A stretch of 64,000 nucleotides of DNA, from the NCBI GenBank assembly GCA_947494545.1, contig CANLVH010000002.1, positions 124,001 through 188,000 of the forward strand, written 5' to 3'. Under the pieces are notes generated by a model that was not told the DNA's origin, did not search any database, and worked only from the letters and a program-made list of their open reading frames with translations. The position numbers and the translations under genes were made by a program. The stretch is from an uncultured Mesonia sp. GTDB taxonomy: Bacteria; Bacteroidota; Bacteroidia; Flavobacteriales; Flavobacteriaceae. Shown here in pieces: positions 1-7,808 of this stretch (positions are counted from its first letter, which is position 1; every line of letters begins with the position of its first letter).

Positions 1-2
1 GT

Positions 3-158
3 ATAGCTTTTGAGGCAGAAGCGCAACAACACCATCCGGAATGGACAAATGTTTACAATACTTTAAGTATTAGCCTAACCAGTCACGATGCAGGCGGCGT
101 TACGGAAAAAGATTTTAAAATGGCAAAAACCATTGAATCTATTATAGATACCGAATAA
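3..158 (+). CDS. phhB: 4a-hydroxytetrahydrobiopterin dehydratase, C-terminal part (truncated by window edge)
   Basis: The 51 visible residues run into the window open and end at TAA 156-158. They carry the conserved end of the pterin-4a-carbinolamine dehydratase (PCD/DCoH) family: an [11 protein letters not shown] stretch with the paired catalytic histidines, then [16 protein letters not shown] and a final helix. The family dehydrates 4a-hydroxytetrahydrobiopterin to recycle the pterin cofactor. The N-terminal half lies outside the window. A hairpin followed by a T run sits 75 bases downstream. Family assignment is firm; the metabolic role in this organism is inferred. Confidence 0.88.
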   Translation: MAFEAEAQQHHPEWTNVYNTLSISLTSHDAGGVTEKDFKMAKTIESIIDTE

Positions 159-233
159 AAGTCATTTTTTTGAAATAAAAACAGAAACTTAAAAAGTTAC
201 TTTAGCTTAGACTGTTTTTAAAGAATTATTGTT

Positions 234-274
234 AAAAAAGCGTTTGGAAAAATATATTCCTAAACGCTTTTTTT
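234..274 (+). terminator. Rho-independent terminator after the pterin dehydratase gene
   Basis: A roughly 12-bp stem (AAAAAAGCGTTT with AAACGCTTTTTT) closes over a short AT loop and ends in a run of T. It lies 28 bases before the next start codon, so it separates the two genes. Confidence 0.75.
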
Positions 275-301
275 ATATTTTTACCGACAAAATATTTTAC
301 T

Positions 302-1009
302 ATGGGAAGAGCTTTTGAATTTAGAAAAGAACGCAAAATGAAACGTTGGTCAGCAATGGCAAAAGCATTTACCCGCATTGGTAAAGATATTGTAATGGCG
401 GTAAAAGAAGGCGGCCCGGACCCGGACACCAACTCAAAATTGCGTGCGGTAATTCAGAATGCCAAGAGCGTAAATATGCCTAAAGATAATATAGAACGCG
501 CCATAAAACGTGCAAGCGATAAATCTTTAGGAGATTATAAAGAAGTACTTTTTGAGGGTTATGCGCCACACAGCATAGCAGTTTTAATAGAAACTGCTAC
601 AGATAATAATACTAGAACGGTAGCCAACATTCGTTCTTATTTTAATAAATGTAACGGAAGTTTGGGTACCTCGGGCTCTGTAGAGTTTATGTTTGACCAT
701 ACTTGCAATTTTAAAGTAAATGCGCCCAATCAAAATATAGAAGATTTAGAATTAGAATTAATAGATTTTGGTGTAGAAGAGGTTTTTGAGGAAGACGATG
801 CAATTGTACTCTACGCCCCTTTCGAGAATTTTGGCAGTATACAAAAAGCTTTAGAAGAAAAAGGTTTAGAAATTGTATCTTCTGGTTTTGAGAGAATTCC
901 TACAGTTACCAAAAAACTAACCGAAGAAGAGCAAAAAGATGTAGATAAACTTCTAGAAAAAATAGAAGACGATGACGACGTGCAAAACGTTTACCACACA
1001 ATGCAATAA
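302..1009 (+). CDS. YebC/PmpR family transcription/translation regulator
   Basis: This 235-residue protein has the full YebC-family layout. It opens with MGRAFEFRKERKMKRWSAMAKAF, the Bacteroidota version of the usual MAGHSKW-type start, followed by the GGPDPDTNSKLR and NMPKDNIERAIKRA signatures, then the two alpha/beta domains. Family members act in the cytoplasm as DNA-binding regulators or, as reported more recently, as ribosome-associated factors easing translation of proline stretches. The C-terminus is acidic. It stands alone between two terminators, so it is probably monocistronic. The family is certain; which of the two roles applies cannot be told from sequence. Confidence 0.93.
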   Translation: MGRAFEFRKERKMKRWSAMAKAFTRIGKDIVMAVKEGGPDPDTNSKLRAVIQNAKSVNMPKDNIERAIKRASDKSLGDYKEVLFEGYAPHSIAVLIETATDNNTRTVANIRSYFNKCNGSLGTSGSVEFMFDHTCNFKVNAPNQNIEDLELELIDFGVEEVFEEDDAIVLYAPFENFGSIQKALEEKGLEIVSSGFERIPTVTKKLTEEEQKDVDKLLEKIEDDDDVQNVYHTMQ

Positions 1010-1049
1010 AAAAAGCTGCTTAAAGTGAAACCCTTTAAACAGCTTTTTT
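1010..1049 (+). terminator. Terminator shared by yebC-like gene and the convergent Lrp gene
   Basis: The hairpin AAAAAAGCTG-C-TTAAAG / CTTTAA-A-CAGCTTTTTT directly follows the stop codon. It is A-rich on the left and T-rich on the right, so it can work in both directions; the Lrp gene ends 19 bases beyond it on the other strand. Confidence 0.8.
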
Positions 1050-1068
1050 AAATCTTTCTAGAAATGCT

Positions 1069-1551
1069 CTAAGAAATTTCCTTAAAGATAGAATGCATTA
1101 AACGTTTTTTGTCGTTCAGGCTTTCTTCTAAAGAAATCATAGTTTCTGTACGGTAAACACCTTCTATATCATCTAAAAGAAAAATTACTTGTTTAGCGTG
1201 CTCTGTATCGCGCGCTCTAATCTTGCAAAAGATATTAAACTTACCGGTGGTAACGTGTGCCACGGTAACATAAGGTATCTCATTAATACGTTCTAAAACA
1301 AATTTGGTTTGAGAAGTTTTCTGCAGAAAAACCCCTACATAAGCTATAAATGCATAGCCTAATTTTTTATAATCCAAATTTAAAGAAGAACCGGTAATAA
1401 TGCCTGCTTCCTCCATTTTCTTCACTCTTACATGCACGGTTCCCGCAGAAATATCTAACTTTTTTGCAATGTCTGTAAAAGGGGTACGAGTTTGATCTAT
1501 TAAAATATCTAGAATTTTATGATCTATTTCGTCTAATTTAAATCTTGCCAT
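1069..1551 (-). CDS. Lrp/AsnC family transcriptional regulator
   Basis: This 160-residue protein has an N-terminal winged helix-turn-helix (about residues 5-60, LDEIDHKILDILIDQTRTPF then ISAGTVHVRVKKMEEAGII) and a C-terminal RAM/AsnC effector domain (about 68-145). The family makes octameric regulators of amino-acid metabolism that sense free amino acids. Its neighbours do not reveal a target. Its start codon is followed upstream by a 70-base AT-rich gap before the M14 peptidase, which lies on the same strand. The family call is strong and the effector is unknown. Confidence 0.92.
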   Translation of the reverse strand: MARFKLDEIDHKILDILIDQTRTPFTDIAKKLDISAGTVHVRVKKMEEAGIITGSSLNLDYKKLGYAFIAYVGVFLQKTSQTKFVLERINEIPYVTVAHVTTGKFNIFCKIRARDTEHAKQVIFLLDDIEGVYRTETMISLEESLNDKKRLMHSIFKEIS

Positions 1552-1624
1552 TTTAATATTGATTATAATTTATAAAACGAAACGCAAAAATAAAACAATT
1601 TTATTCAATAAACACGATAAAAAT

Positions 1625-2776
1625 CTAAGTAATTGTTAAATTAATCGGTAAATATCCATTTTTTATTGCTAAATTCTGAATTTCAGTACCTAAATAAAAA
1701 CAATCTGTATTATTGACCACGATTTTTGTGCGATTAGCGTCTATTTCGCGGTGTCCGTAAAAAGATTCTAAATTATTTATGTATCGTATAAACGGCAAAA
1801 ACAACAATTTATTTCCTGCAAGATGCTCTTTATATTGGATGCCAACGTCTGTTATTTTATCTTGAAAACGCACATTGCGTATAATTACATCTAAGAAGAG
1901 TTTTTGGTTTTTCGGAATAGCTTCGTAATTTTCTACTTTATAGGTTTTATACGAATTTTGATAAATTAAATTTAAGGCCTCTAATATGGCGAAACAGCCG
2001 TATTTTCTTGTTAATTCACGTTTATAATCGGTTTCTAAATGTCCGGCTTCAAAAAGAATAGTTGTGGCGTCTTTTGCTTGAAAGGTATCGCCCACGCAAT
2101 TTTCATTAAAAGTATCGTCATACCGCCCTATTTTATTGGGAATGTATTTTTGTAAAACATCGTTTATTCCGCTTATAAGCTGCATTGCCTGTAACCTGTT
2201 TGGAATTATTGTTTTTTCTGCATCTGCTGCTGGCGCCAGAAAAGATAAAGCAGCAGTATTGGGAGACCAACCTGCACTAAAAATACTGCGCTGGTCGTGT
2301 AGATTAAAACAGTAATCCGGTTTAATTTTATCAAACTCTTTTCTCAAAAGTTTACTTTCCGGTTGCGATAAATTTTGAGCATCCCTATTTAAATCTATTT
2401 TATTGGCATTTACACGCGTGTAAGCGTTACAGCCATCGGGATTTAAAACTGGAATAATATGTAAACTAATAGTTTCTAGAAATTCTTTAAGCTGAGCTTT
2501 ACGGAAATTAAAATAGTTTATAACATCTAATAAAGCTTTGGTAATTGTGGTTTCGTTTCCGTGCATTTGTGACCACAACAAAACTTTTTTTGCTCCGTGA
2601 CCAATTTGCAATTTAAAAATAGGCTGTTTTAAAACCGACTCTCCAATTTCTTGTAAATTAAAAGTAGTTTGATAAGCTTCTATCTTTTTCTTTAATTCTT
2701 GATAAGGAAAATACCGGCCTTCTAAAGTGCTTACTTTATAGTTAGAATAGTCTTGTAAAAAATGTTCTCTTTCCAT
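1625..2776 (-). CDS. M14 family zinc carboxypeptidase
   Basis: This 383-residue protein has the M14 zinc-binding pair in MHGNETT (His72 and Glu75), the typical VLNPDGCNAYTRVNANKIDLNRD segment, a later metal-ligand candidate His in FNLHDQRS (about residue 159), and a candidate catalytic Glu in LFEAGHLETDY. There is no signal peptide, so it should act in the cytoplasm, as in the succinylglutamate-desuccinylase/carboxypeptidase-like branch. The specificity is unknown. Its promoter region faces that of an XRE repressor across 277 bases that hold several TTTACAnnTGTAAA boxes, one of which overlaps a minus-strand TACATTTG element, so repression by that regulator is likely. Confidence 0.85.
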   Translation of the reverse strand: MEREHFLQDYSNYKVSTLEGRYFPYQELKKKIEAYQTTFNLQEIGESVLKQPIFKLQIGHGAKKVLLWSQMHGNETTITKALLDVINYFNFRKAQLKEFLETISLHIIPVLNPDGCNAYTRVNANKIDLNRDAQNLSQPESKLLRKEFDKIKPDYCFNLHDQRSIFSAGWSPNTAALSFLAPAADAEKTIIPNRLQAMQLISGINDVLQKYIPNKIGRYDDTFNENCVGDTFQAKDATTILFEAGHLETDYKRELTRKYGCFAILEALNLIYQNSYKTYKVENYEAIPKNQKLFLDVIIRNVRFQDKITDVGIQYKEHLAGNKLLFLPFIRYINNLESFYGHREIDANRTKIVVNNTDCFYLGTEIQNLAIKNGYLPINLTIT

Positions 2777-2802
2777 ATTTCACAAAAGTAAACAATCTTA
2801 AA

Positions 2803-2816
2803 TTTACAAATGTAAA
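2803..2816. promoter_or_regulatory. Operator-like palindrome, box 1 (TTTACA-AA-TGTAAA)
   Basis: The 14-bp box has perfect 6-bp arms around AA. Read on the minus strand it contains TACATTTG (2808-2815), a good Bacteroidota -7 element about 32 bases before the M14 peptidase start. A repressor bound here would block that promoter. See the related boxes at 2837, 3013 and 3048. Confidence 0.6.
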
Positions 2817-2836
2817 TAGCTAAAAACAGTTTTTTA

Positions 2837-2850
2837 TTTACAATTGTAAA
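2837..2850. promoter_or_regulatory. Operator-like palindrome, box 2 (TTTACA-AT-TGTAAA)
   Basis: This is a fully self-complementary 14-mer and the best copy of the TTTACAnnTGTAAA motif. Its centre is 34 bases from the centre of box 1, about three helical turns, which would suit cooperative binding of repressor dimers. Confidence 0.6.
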
Positions 2851-2992
2851 CCTATCGTTATGTGTAACATCTATTCTTACTGGAATTTATCCTAAAATCT
2901 TATGTTTTATATATAAATAACTGTATTTTAATGATTTAATTACCTTTATTGAAAGTCTTAGTTTAATGTAAGTAACAAGCTTTAAACTGATT

Positions 2993-3026
2993 TTGTTTAT
3001 TGAATTAAACGTGTTACATTTGTAAA
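2993..3026 (+). promoter_or_regulatory. Promoter of the XRE regulator gene with overlapping operator box 3
   Basis: TTG at 2993-2995 and TACATTTG at 3015-3022 are 19 bases apart, matching the Bacteroidota TTG-N19-TAnnTTTG consensus. The -7 element is embedded in GTTACATTTGTAAA (3013-3026), a one-mismatch copy of the TTTACAnnTGTAAA palindrome. This arrangement predicts autorepression. Confidence 0.65.
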
Positions 3027-3047
3027 TAACATTTTAGACTAAATGAT

Positions 3048-3061
3048 TTTACAATGGTAAA
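3048..3061. promoter_or_regulatory. Operator-like box 4 overlapping the start codon
   Basis: TTTACA-AT-GGTAAA has one mismatch to the palindrome found three times upstream. It includes the ATG of the XRE gene at 3054, so a bound repressor would also block elongation or initiation. Confidence 0.4.
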
Positions 3062-3461
3062 CAGCAAAGAGTTTACAAAACGATTAGAAAAAGTAATGGA
3101 TTATTACGATATATCTGCAGCTGCTTTTGCCGATAAAATAAACGTGGGCCGCTCCTCTATTTCGCATTTACTTTCGGGAAGAAATAAACCGAGTTTAGAT
3201 TTTGTAATGAAAGTGATTAAAACCTTTCCGGAGGTAGAATTGTATTGGTTATTAAATGGTAAAGGAAATTTCCCGCCCCAAACATCAGCAAAAGAAAACT
3301 TTCAGGAAGATAAAACGGAAATAAAAAAAACCATAGCTTCTACTCCAACTTCTTCCGAGAAATCGCACACAACTATTCCTACAGAAAACAAAGCGCAAAA
3401 AGAAATTCAGAAAATTGTAATATTCTATAAAGACGGTAGTTTTGATGCTTTTGAGAACTGA
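3054..3461 (+). CDS. XRE-family helix-turn-helix transcriptional repressor
   Basis: This 135-residue protein has a Cro/CI-type helix-turn-helix over about residues 5-70: AAAFADKINVGRSSISHLLSGRNKPSLDFVMKVIKTFP, then ELYWLLNGKGNF. The tail is low-complexity and polar, ending in a short conserved VIFYKDGSFDAFEN segment common to small Flavobacteriia XRE proteins. No peptidase or metabolite domain is visible. It is transcribed away from the M14 peptidase, and the shared intergenic region carries four TTTACAnnTGTAAA-like boxes, one on its own -7 element and one on its start codon. I infer that it represses itself and the peptidase. Confidence 0.85.
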   Translation: MVNSKEFTKRLEKVMDYYDISAAAFADKINVGRSSISHLLSGRNKPSLDFVMKVIKTFPEVELYWLLNGKGNFPPQTSAKENFQEDKTEIKKTIASTPTSSEKSHTTIPTENKAQKEIQKIVIFYKDGSFDAFEN

Positions 3462-3479
3462 AAATTATAAACTAAATGC

Positions 3480-3487
3480 TACCTTTG
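3480..3487 (+). promoter_or_regulatory. -7 promoter element TACCTTTG
   Basis: TACCTTTG fits TAnnTTTG and lies 13 bases before the lipoprotein start at 3500, implying a very short leader of about six bases. Confidence 0.5.
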
Positions 3488-3499
3488 CTTAAAAAATAA

Positions 3500-3874
3500 A
3501 TGCAAAAAATAATTTACCTTTTGTTGTTGTGTTTGTTAGTAACTGCTTGCTACAGTCCGGAACGAGATTGCGCCAAATTTAAAACCGGAACCTTTGAATT
3601 TGAGTCTTATTTAAATGGCGAACTCGTAAAAACCACTTTTGTACGTAACGACACGATGGAAATTGATTATTTTAAAGATCACGTAGATACTTCTTCTGTA
3701 CGATGGATAAACGATTGTGAGTACATCTTAAAAAATACGAACCCGAAGAATATGGCAGAAGAAAAGCCTTTACATATGAAAATTCTCACTACAGACGGCG
3801 ACACCTATACTTTTGAGTTTTCTATTGTTGGCGATGATAACAAGCAGAAAGGAACTGCTAGAAAGGTAAAATAG
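3500..3874 (+). CDS. Small lipoprotein of the parE/parC neighbourhood
   Basis: This 124-residue protein has a type II signal peptide (hydrophobic IIYLLLLCLLV followed by the lipobox TAC, Cys17), so it should be a membrane-anchored lipoprotein. The body is a compact beta-rich domain (KFKTGTFEFES, MEIDYF, RWINDCEYIL, YTFEFSIVGDD). From memory, close relatives in Flavobacteriaceae are often labelled 'DNA topoisomerase IV' only because they sit near parC/parE; nothing in the sequence supports a topoisomerase role. Its true function is unknown. Confidence 0.85.
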   Translation: MQKIIYLLLLCLLVTACYSPERDCAKFKTGTFEFESYLNGELVKTTFVRNDTMEIDYFKDHVDTSSVRWINDCEYILKNTNPKNMAEEKPLHMKILTTDGDTYTFEFSIVGDDNKQKGTARKVK

Positions 3875-3957
3875 GTTGTTTTTTAACTTAAAAATAATCT
3901 ATTTGTTTAAATAACTAATTAGCTATATACGGTTTTAAGTATATTTTTTTCTGATTC

Positions 3958-4648
3958 TTAAATTATTTTGGTTTCGTCTTTCACACAATACCTAACAAAA
4001 AGTAATACTAAAATTGGAACTATTACCAAACCACTAGTAAAGTTTAACAATGACATCCAATTGGTTAGTTCATTTCCGCCTTTTGTAATAAACACTAATT
4101 CGCCTAATGGTCCGTTTGAAAAAATAGTGTTATAAATAAAGTTCCAGCCTAAATGAAGTCCAAATGGTAGCATTATTGATTTGGTTTTCGAGAAAGCCCA
4201 AGCCCAAGCATAGCCCATCAGTCCAGTTCCGATAAAAATTAAAATCATTGCCATTAGATTTCCTAAAATACCATAAGAGAACCAATGATAAATTCCGAAT
4301 GCAATAGCGGAAATTAATATACTTTTATGTAAACCTATTTTTTGTATTAGAATATACAGCAAAGCTCCACGAAAGATCAGTTCTTCTGTCAATACGGATT
4401 TTACATCCCACCAAAATGATATTAAAATAATTTCACCGGTAATATTTTCGTTTAAAATCCAAGTAGATAATTTTAGATATGATTCTAAAAATTGGGTAAG
4501 AATGCAAAGTATTCCAGTTATTAAAAATCCAATTAAGAATTGTTTTAACCTTTTTGCGATTGGAAGAAAACCTAATGCTAAAATATTTCTTTTCAATCAA
4601 GTATAAGAGTAACCAAGAAATAGCAATTATGAATAAAATTCCTATCAT
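3958..4648 (-). pseudogene. CPBP family intramembrane metalloprotease, broken by a 1-base frameshift
   Basis: The body (minus strand, 4587 down to 3958) has several membrane segments and the CPBP/Abi motifs: EELIFRG (the EExxxR motif), FGIYHWF and HLGWNFIY. It has no ATG of its own and opens only with a TTG at 4596. An upstream segment in another frame (ATG at 4648, MIGILFIIAISWLLLYLIEKK) supplies exactly the first membrane helix expected. Adding one A in the A-rich stretch around 4586-4593 would fuse them into EKKNILALGFLP and a 230-residue protein. So it is either a real single-base deletion or a sequencing error. Relatives are implicated in bacteriocin self-immunity or protein processing; the function here is unknown. 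Confidence 0.75.
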
Positions 4649-4696
4649 TGTACTTACTTGGTTTTAAATTATGCCAAAAACCTCCTAAAACCCAAC

Positions 4697-5134
4697 TTAC
4701 TTCTTTTTTAAAAGTTCGTTTTGCTCGCGCATTAAGTTTTTTAAATCGGATAAAAGCTCGATGTCTTTTGGCGTAACGGTCTTTTTATTTTCGGGATCTT
4801 GTGCATTTTTACGAAGTCGGTTCATTACTCTAATAACCATAAAAACTACAAAAGCAATTATTATAAAGTTTAAAAAAGCAGTTATCAACTCGCCGTATTC
4901 TATGGCAATGGCCGGAGAAGTAACCTCGCCGTTTACCTCTACCGCTTCTTGTAATATTAACTTTTTATCTTCATAATTAATACCACTGGTAAGCATAGAC
5001 AATGGTGGCATCATAATTTTTTTTACCAGAACGTCTATAACCTTGTTAAAAGCCGCACCAATTATTACCCCTACGGCAATATCTATCATATTACCTTTTA
5101 TGGCAAATTCTTTAAACTCTTTAATTATCTTCAT
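4697..5134 (-). CDS. mscL: Large-conductance mechanosensitive channel MscL
   Basis: This 145-residue protein has the canonical MscL start (KEFKEFAIKGNMIDIAVGVIIGAAFNKVIDVLVKKIMMPPL). That covers the amphipathic N-terminal helix and TM1, with the pore-lining glycine/alanine pattern. TM2 is FLNFIIIAFVVFMVIRVMNRL and is followed by a charged cytoplasmic helix. The homopentamer opens under membrane tension to release solutes on osmotic downshock. It starts 10 bases after the parC stop on the same strand, so it is probably cotranscribed with parE-parC. Confidence 0.97.
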   Translation of the reverse strand: MKIIKEFKEFAIKGNMIDIAVGVIIGAAFNKVIDVLVKKIMMPPLSMLTSGINYEDKKLILQEAVEVNGEVTSPAIAIEYGELITAFLNFIIIAFVVFMVIRVMNRLRKNAQDPENKKTVTPKDIELLSDLKNLMREQNELLKKK

Positions 5135-5143
5135 CTTACTTTA

Positions 5144-7768
5144 TTAGAATAACGTAGGTTGTGACTCGTCATCTTTTTTGTTATTGGCGTTATCGTCTTT
5201 TTCTTCTTCTATCTGATTCTTGTTATTTTCAGTAACTTCCTCTTCTTCGTCTTCTTCTTTATAGGCAATGGGTTCTAGTAAATTTAGTTGTTTTACCTTA
5301 TCTGTGGTTAGTTGATTACCCTGGGCTTTTATACCTTTTACCGCAATAAACTCTTCTAAATTAAGCGTTTCGTTTGGTTTTCTTTCTTTGCCTTTTGCCT
5401 TTTTAAAAACCATTTCTAACCGCGGTATATAATCTGTAGAAATTAATTCTAATTGGGATTTAGGGTGCTCGGTAATAATAAGTTCTTCTCTTTCTGGATT
5501 TTCAATTAGGAAACGTTTTACATAATACCGCTCTTTTTCTCCTTCCCAATAAACTGCTGTGATTGGTTTTTCGGGAATCCATTTTTCCAATACCACGTAT
5601 GCTTCATCAAAACGTGTAGTTAGTTCCGGAACAATGGTTTTTACTAAACCATCTTGCGTTACCAACAAAATTCTGTCTTCGCCTTTAAACTCTCCTATCA
5701 GTTCTCCTCTTTCATCTGTATTTAGACGTTGCACGACATCGTCAAACCAAATTTTTCTTGGTTTTAAGGTAGAAACGCCTTCTTCTTTTAGCTCAATTCG
5801 TTTCACGGCGTGTTTGGTAATTAAGTTCCCTTTCACGCCTCTTCCTTTAATCTTATAATCGGCAAAATCTACTTCAAATTTTAATTTTTTAAGTTGACCT
5901 TTTTGACGTAAATAAACCGTAACAACTTCTGCTTCCCCATTAGGGTTAGCCGAAAAATAAAGTACTTGCGTGCCGGGTTTTCCTTTGCCAACGCTATATT
6001 CTCTATCACGTGTTACAGATGTTACCGCAAAGCGTTTTAGATAATTATTACCGCCTTTACCATTTTTGTAAATAAGGTTATAAATGGTGCGTTTATCTTT
6101 TTTCTTAAAAACTGCAACGTGAATAATGTTTTTGCCAATAAACGTTTTGGTATCTACTTTGGTTACACGCATTGTCCCATCTTCCGTAAAGCAAATAATA
6201 TCATCTATATCGCTACAATCTGTTACATATTCATCTTTCCGTAAAGAAGTACCAATAAAACCTTCTTTTCTGTTTACGTATAATTTTGTATTACGAATTA
6301 CTACCTTGGTAGCTTCTATATCTTCAAATAAACGCAACTCTGTTTTGCGTTCGCGGTCTTGCCCGTAGTTCTTTTTAAGACTTTTAAAATAATCTATGGC
6401 AAAATCTATTAAATGCTCTAAGTTGTGTTTTACTTGGGCAATTTCATCTTCTAAAGCATCAATTTTTTGTTGTGCTTTGTCTAAATCAAAACGCGAAATA
6501 CGTTTAATTTTAATTTCGGTTAACCGTGTAATATCGTCCGTAGTTATCGCTCTTTTTAGATGCCCAATATATGGTTGCAAGCCTTTATCTATAGCAGCAA
6601 TTACGCCTTCCCAAGTTTCTTCTTCTTCTATATCGCGATAAATTCTTTTTTCTATAAAAATTCTTTCTAAAGAAGAGAAATGCCATTGTTCTTCGAGCTC
6701 GTGCAACTTTATTTCTAACTCTTTTTTTAAGAGCGACAAAGTGTGGTCTGTACTAAGACGTAAAATTTCTGAAACCCCAATAAAATGTGGTTTATGGTCT
6801 ATAATTATACAGCTTAACGGCGATATAGAAACTTCGCAATTGGTAAAAGCGTACAGCGCATCTATAGTTTTATCTGGCGATAAATTGTTGGGTAAATGAA
6901 TGAGTATTTCTACATTTTCTGCCGTATTATCTTCTATATGTTTTACTTTAATCTTGCCTTTTTCGTTGGCTTTTATAACAGAATCTATTAAACTGGAAGT
7001 TGTAGTACCAAAGGGTATTTCTGTTATAACTAACGTGTTTTTATCTCTCTGATTAATTTTAGCCCGTATTCTTACTTTACCGCCACGCAAACCATCATTG
7101 TAATTGCTTACATCCATAATACCGGCGGTAGGAAAGTCCGGAAATAACTTAAAACGTTTTCCTTGAAGATGCTTTATGGAAGCGTCTATAAGTTCGGTAA
7201 AATTGTGCGGTAAAATACGCGTACTTAAACCAACTGCGATACCTTCTGCTCCTTGCGCTAAGAGTAAAGGAAATTTTACCGGTAAAGTAACCGGTTCTTT
7301 TTTACGACCATCGTAAGAATTTTGCCATTCGGTTGTTTTTGGATTAAAAACAACTTCTAAGGCAAATTTAGAAAGACGTGCTTCTATATATCTTGGCGCT
7401 GCGGCGCGGTCTCCGGTTAAAACATTACCCCAGTTTCCTTGCGTATCTATTAATAATTCTTTTTGACCAATTTGCACCATAGCATCTGCTATACTGGCAT
7501 CGCCGTGCGGATGGTATTGCATTGTATGCCCAACAATATTGGCAACTTTATTGTAGCGGCCATCGTCCAGATCTTTCATAGAATGCATTATACGTCTATG
7601 CACTGGTTTAAAACCATCTTCTACGGCCGGCACTGCACGTTCTAAAATAACGTAAGAGGCATAATCCAAAAACCAGTCTTTATACATCCCGGAAACTTTG
7701 GTTAAAACCTCTTGGTTATTCTCTTCTATATTTTGTTCGTTTTCTTCGTTTGGGTTTTCTATATCCAT
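5144..7768 (-). CDS. parC: DNA topoisomerase IV subunit A
   Basis: This 874-residue protein has the type IIA breakage-reunion domain: DGFKPVHRRI, YHPHGDAS and the catalytic Tyr127 in APRYIEARLSKF. The C-terminal part is a divergent beta-pinwheel and the end is a strongly acidic tail. With ParE it forms the A2B2 enzyme that decatenates daughter chromosomes. It follows parE after a 40-base gap on the same strand. The lack of a clear GyrA-box heptapeptide in the C-terminal domain, together with the pairing to a 619-residue ParE-type partner, favours topoisomerase IV over gyrase. It contains two exact copies of the 10-mer CTTTACGGAA (6182-6191 and 6237-6246). Confidence 0.93.
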   Translation of the reverse strand: MDIENPNEENEQNIEENNQEVLTKVSGMYKDWFLDYASYVILERAVPAVEDGFKPVHRRIMHSMKDLDDGRYNKVANIVGHTMQYHPHGDASIADAMVQIGQKELLIDTQGNWGNVLTGDRAAAPRYIEARLSKFALEVVFNPKTTEWQNSYDGRKKEPVTLPVKFPLLLAQGAEGIAVGLSTRILPHNFTELIDASIKHLQGKRFKLFPDFPTAGIMDVSNYNDGLRGGKVRIRAKINQRDKNTLVITEIPFGTTTSSLIDSVIKANEKGKIKVKHIEDNTAENVEILIHLPNNLSPDKTIDALYAFTNCEVSISPLSCIIIDHKPHFIGVSEILRLSTDHTLSLLKKELEIKLHELEEQWHFSSLERIFIEKRIYRDIEEEETWEGVIAAIDKGLQPYIGHLKRAITTDDITRLTEIKIKRISRFDLDKAQQKIDALEDEIAQVKHNLEHLIDFAIDYFKSLKKNYGQDRERKTELRLFEDIEATKVVIRNTKLYVNRKEGFIGTSLRKDEYVTDCSDIDDIICFTEDGTMRVTKVDTKTFIGKNIIHVAVFKKKDKRTIYNLIYKNGKGGNNYLKRFAVTSVTRDREYSVGKGKPGTQVLYFSANPNGEAEVVTVYLRQKGQLKKLKFEVDFADYKIKGRGVKGNLITKHAVKRIELKEEGVSTLKPRKIWFDDVVQRLNTDERGELIGEFKGEDRILLVTQDGLVKTIVPELTTRFDEAYVVLEKWIPEKPITAVYWEGEKERYYVKRFLIENPEREELIITEHPKSQLELISTDYIPRLEMVFKKAKGKERKPNETLNLEEFIAVKGIKAQGNQLTTDKVKQLNLLEPIAYKEEDEEEEVTENNKNQIEEEKDDNANNKKDDESQPTLF

Positions 7769-7808
7769 TAAGCAATAAAACTAATCGCGTTTTAATTTAT
7801 ACTTTTTT

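Noticed and set aside
4433..4648. A separate 71-residue gene at the N-terminus of the CPBP protein
   Set aside because: Its first 21 residues continue naturally into the CPBP frame after a one-base shift; the remainder after that point is not protein-like, so it is part of the broken gene.
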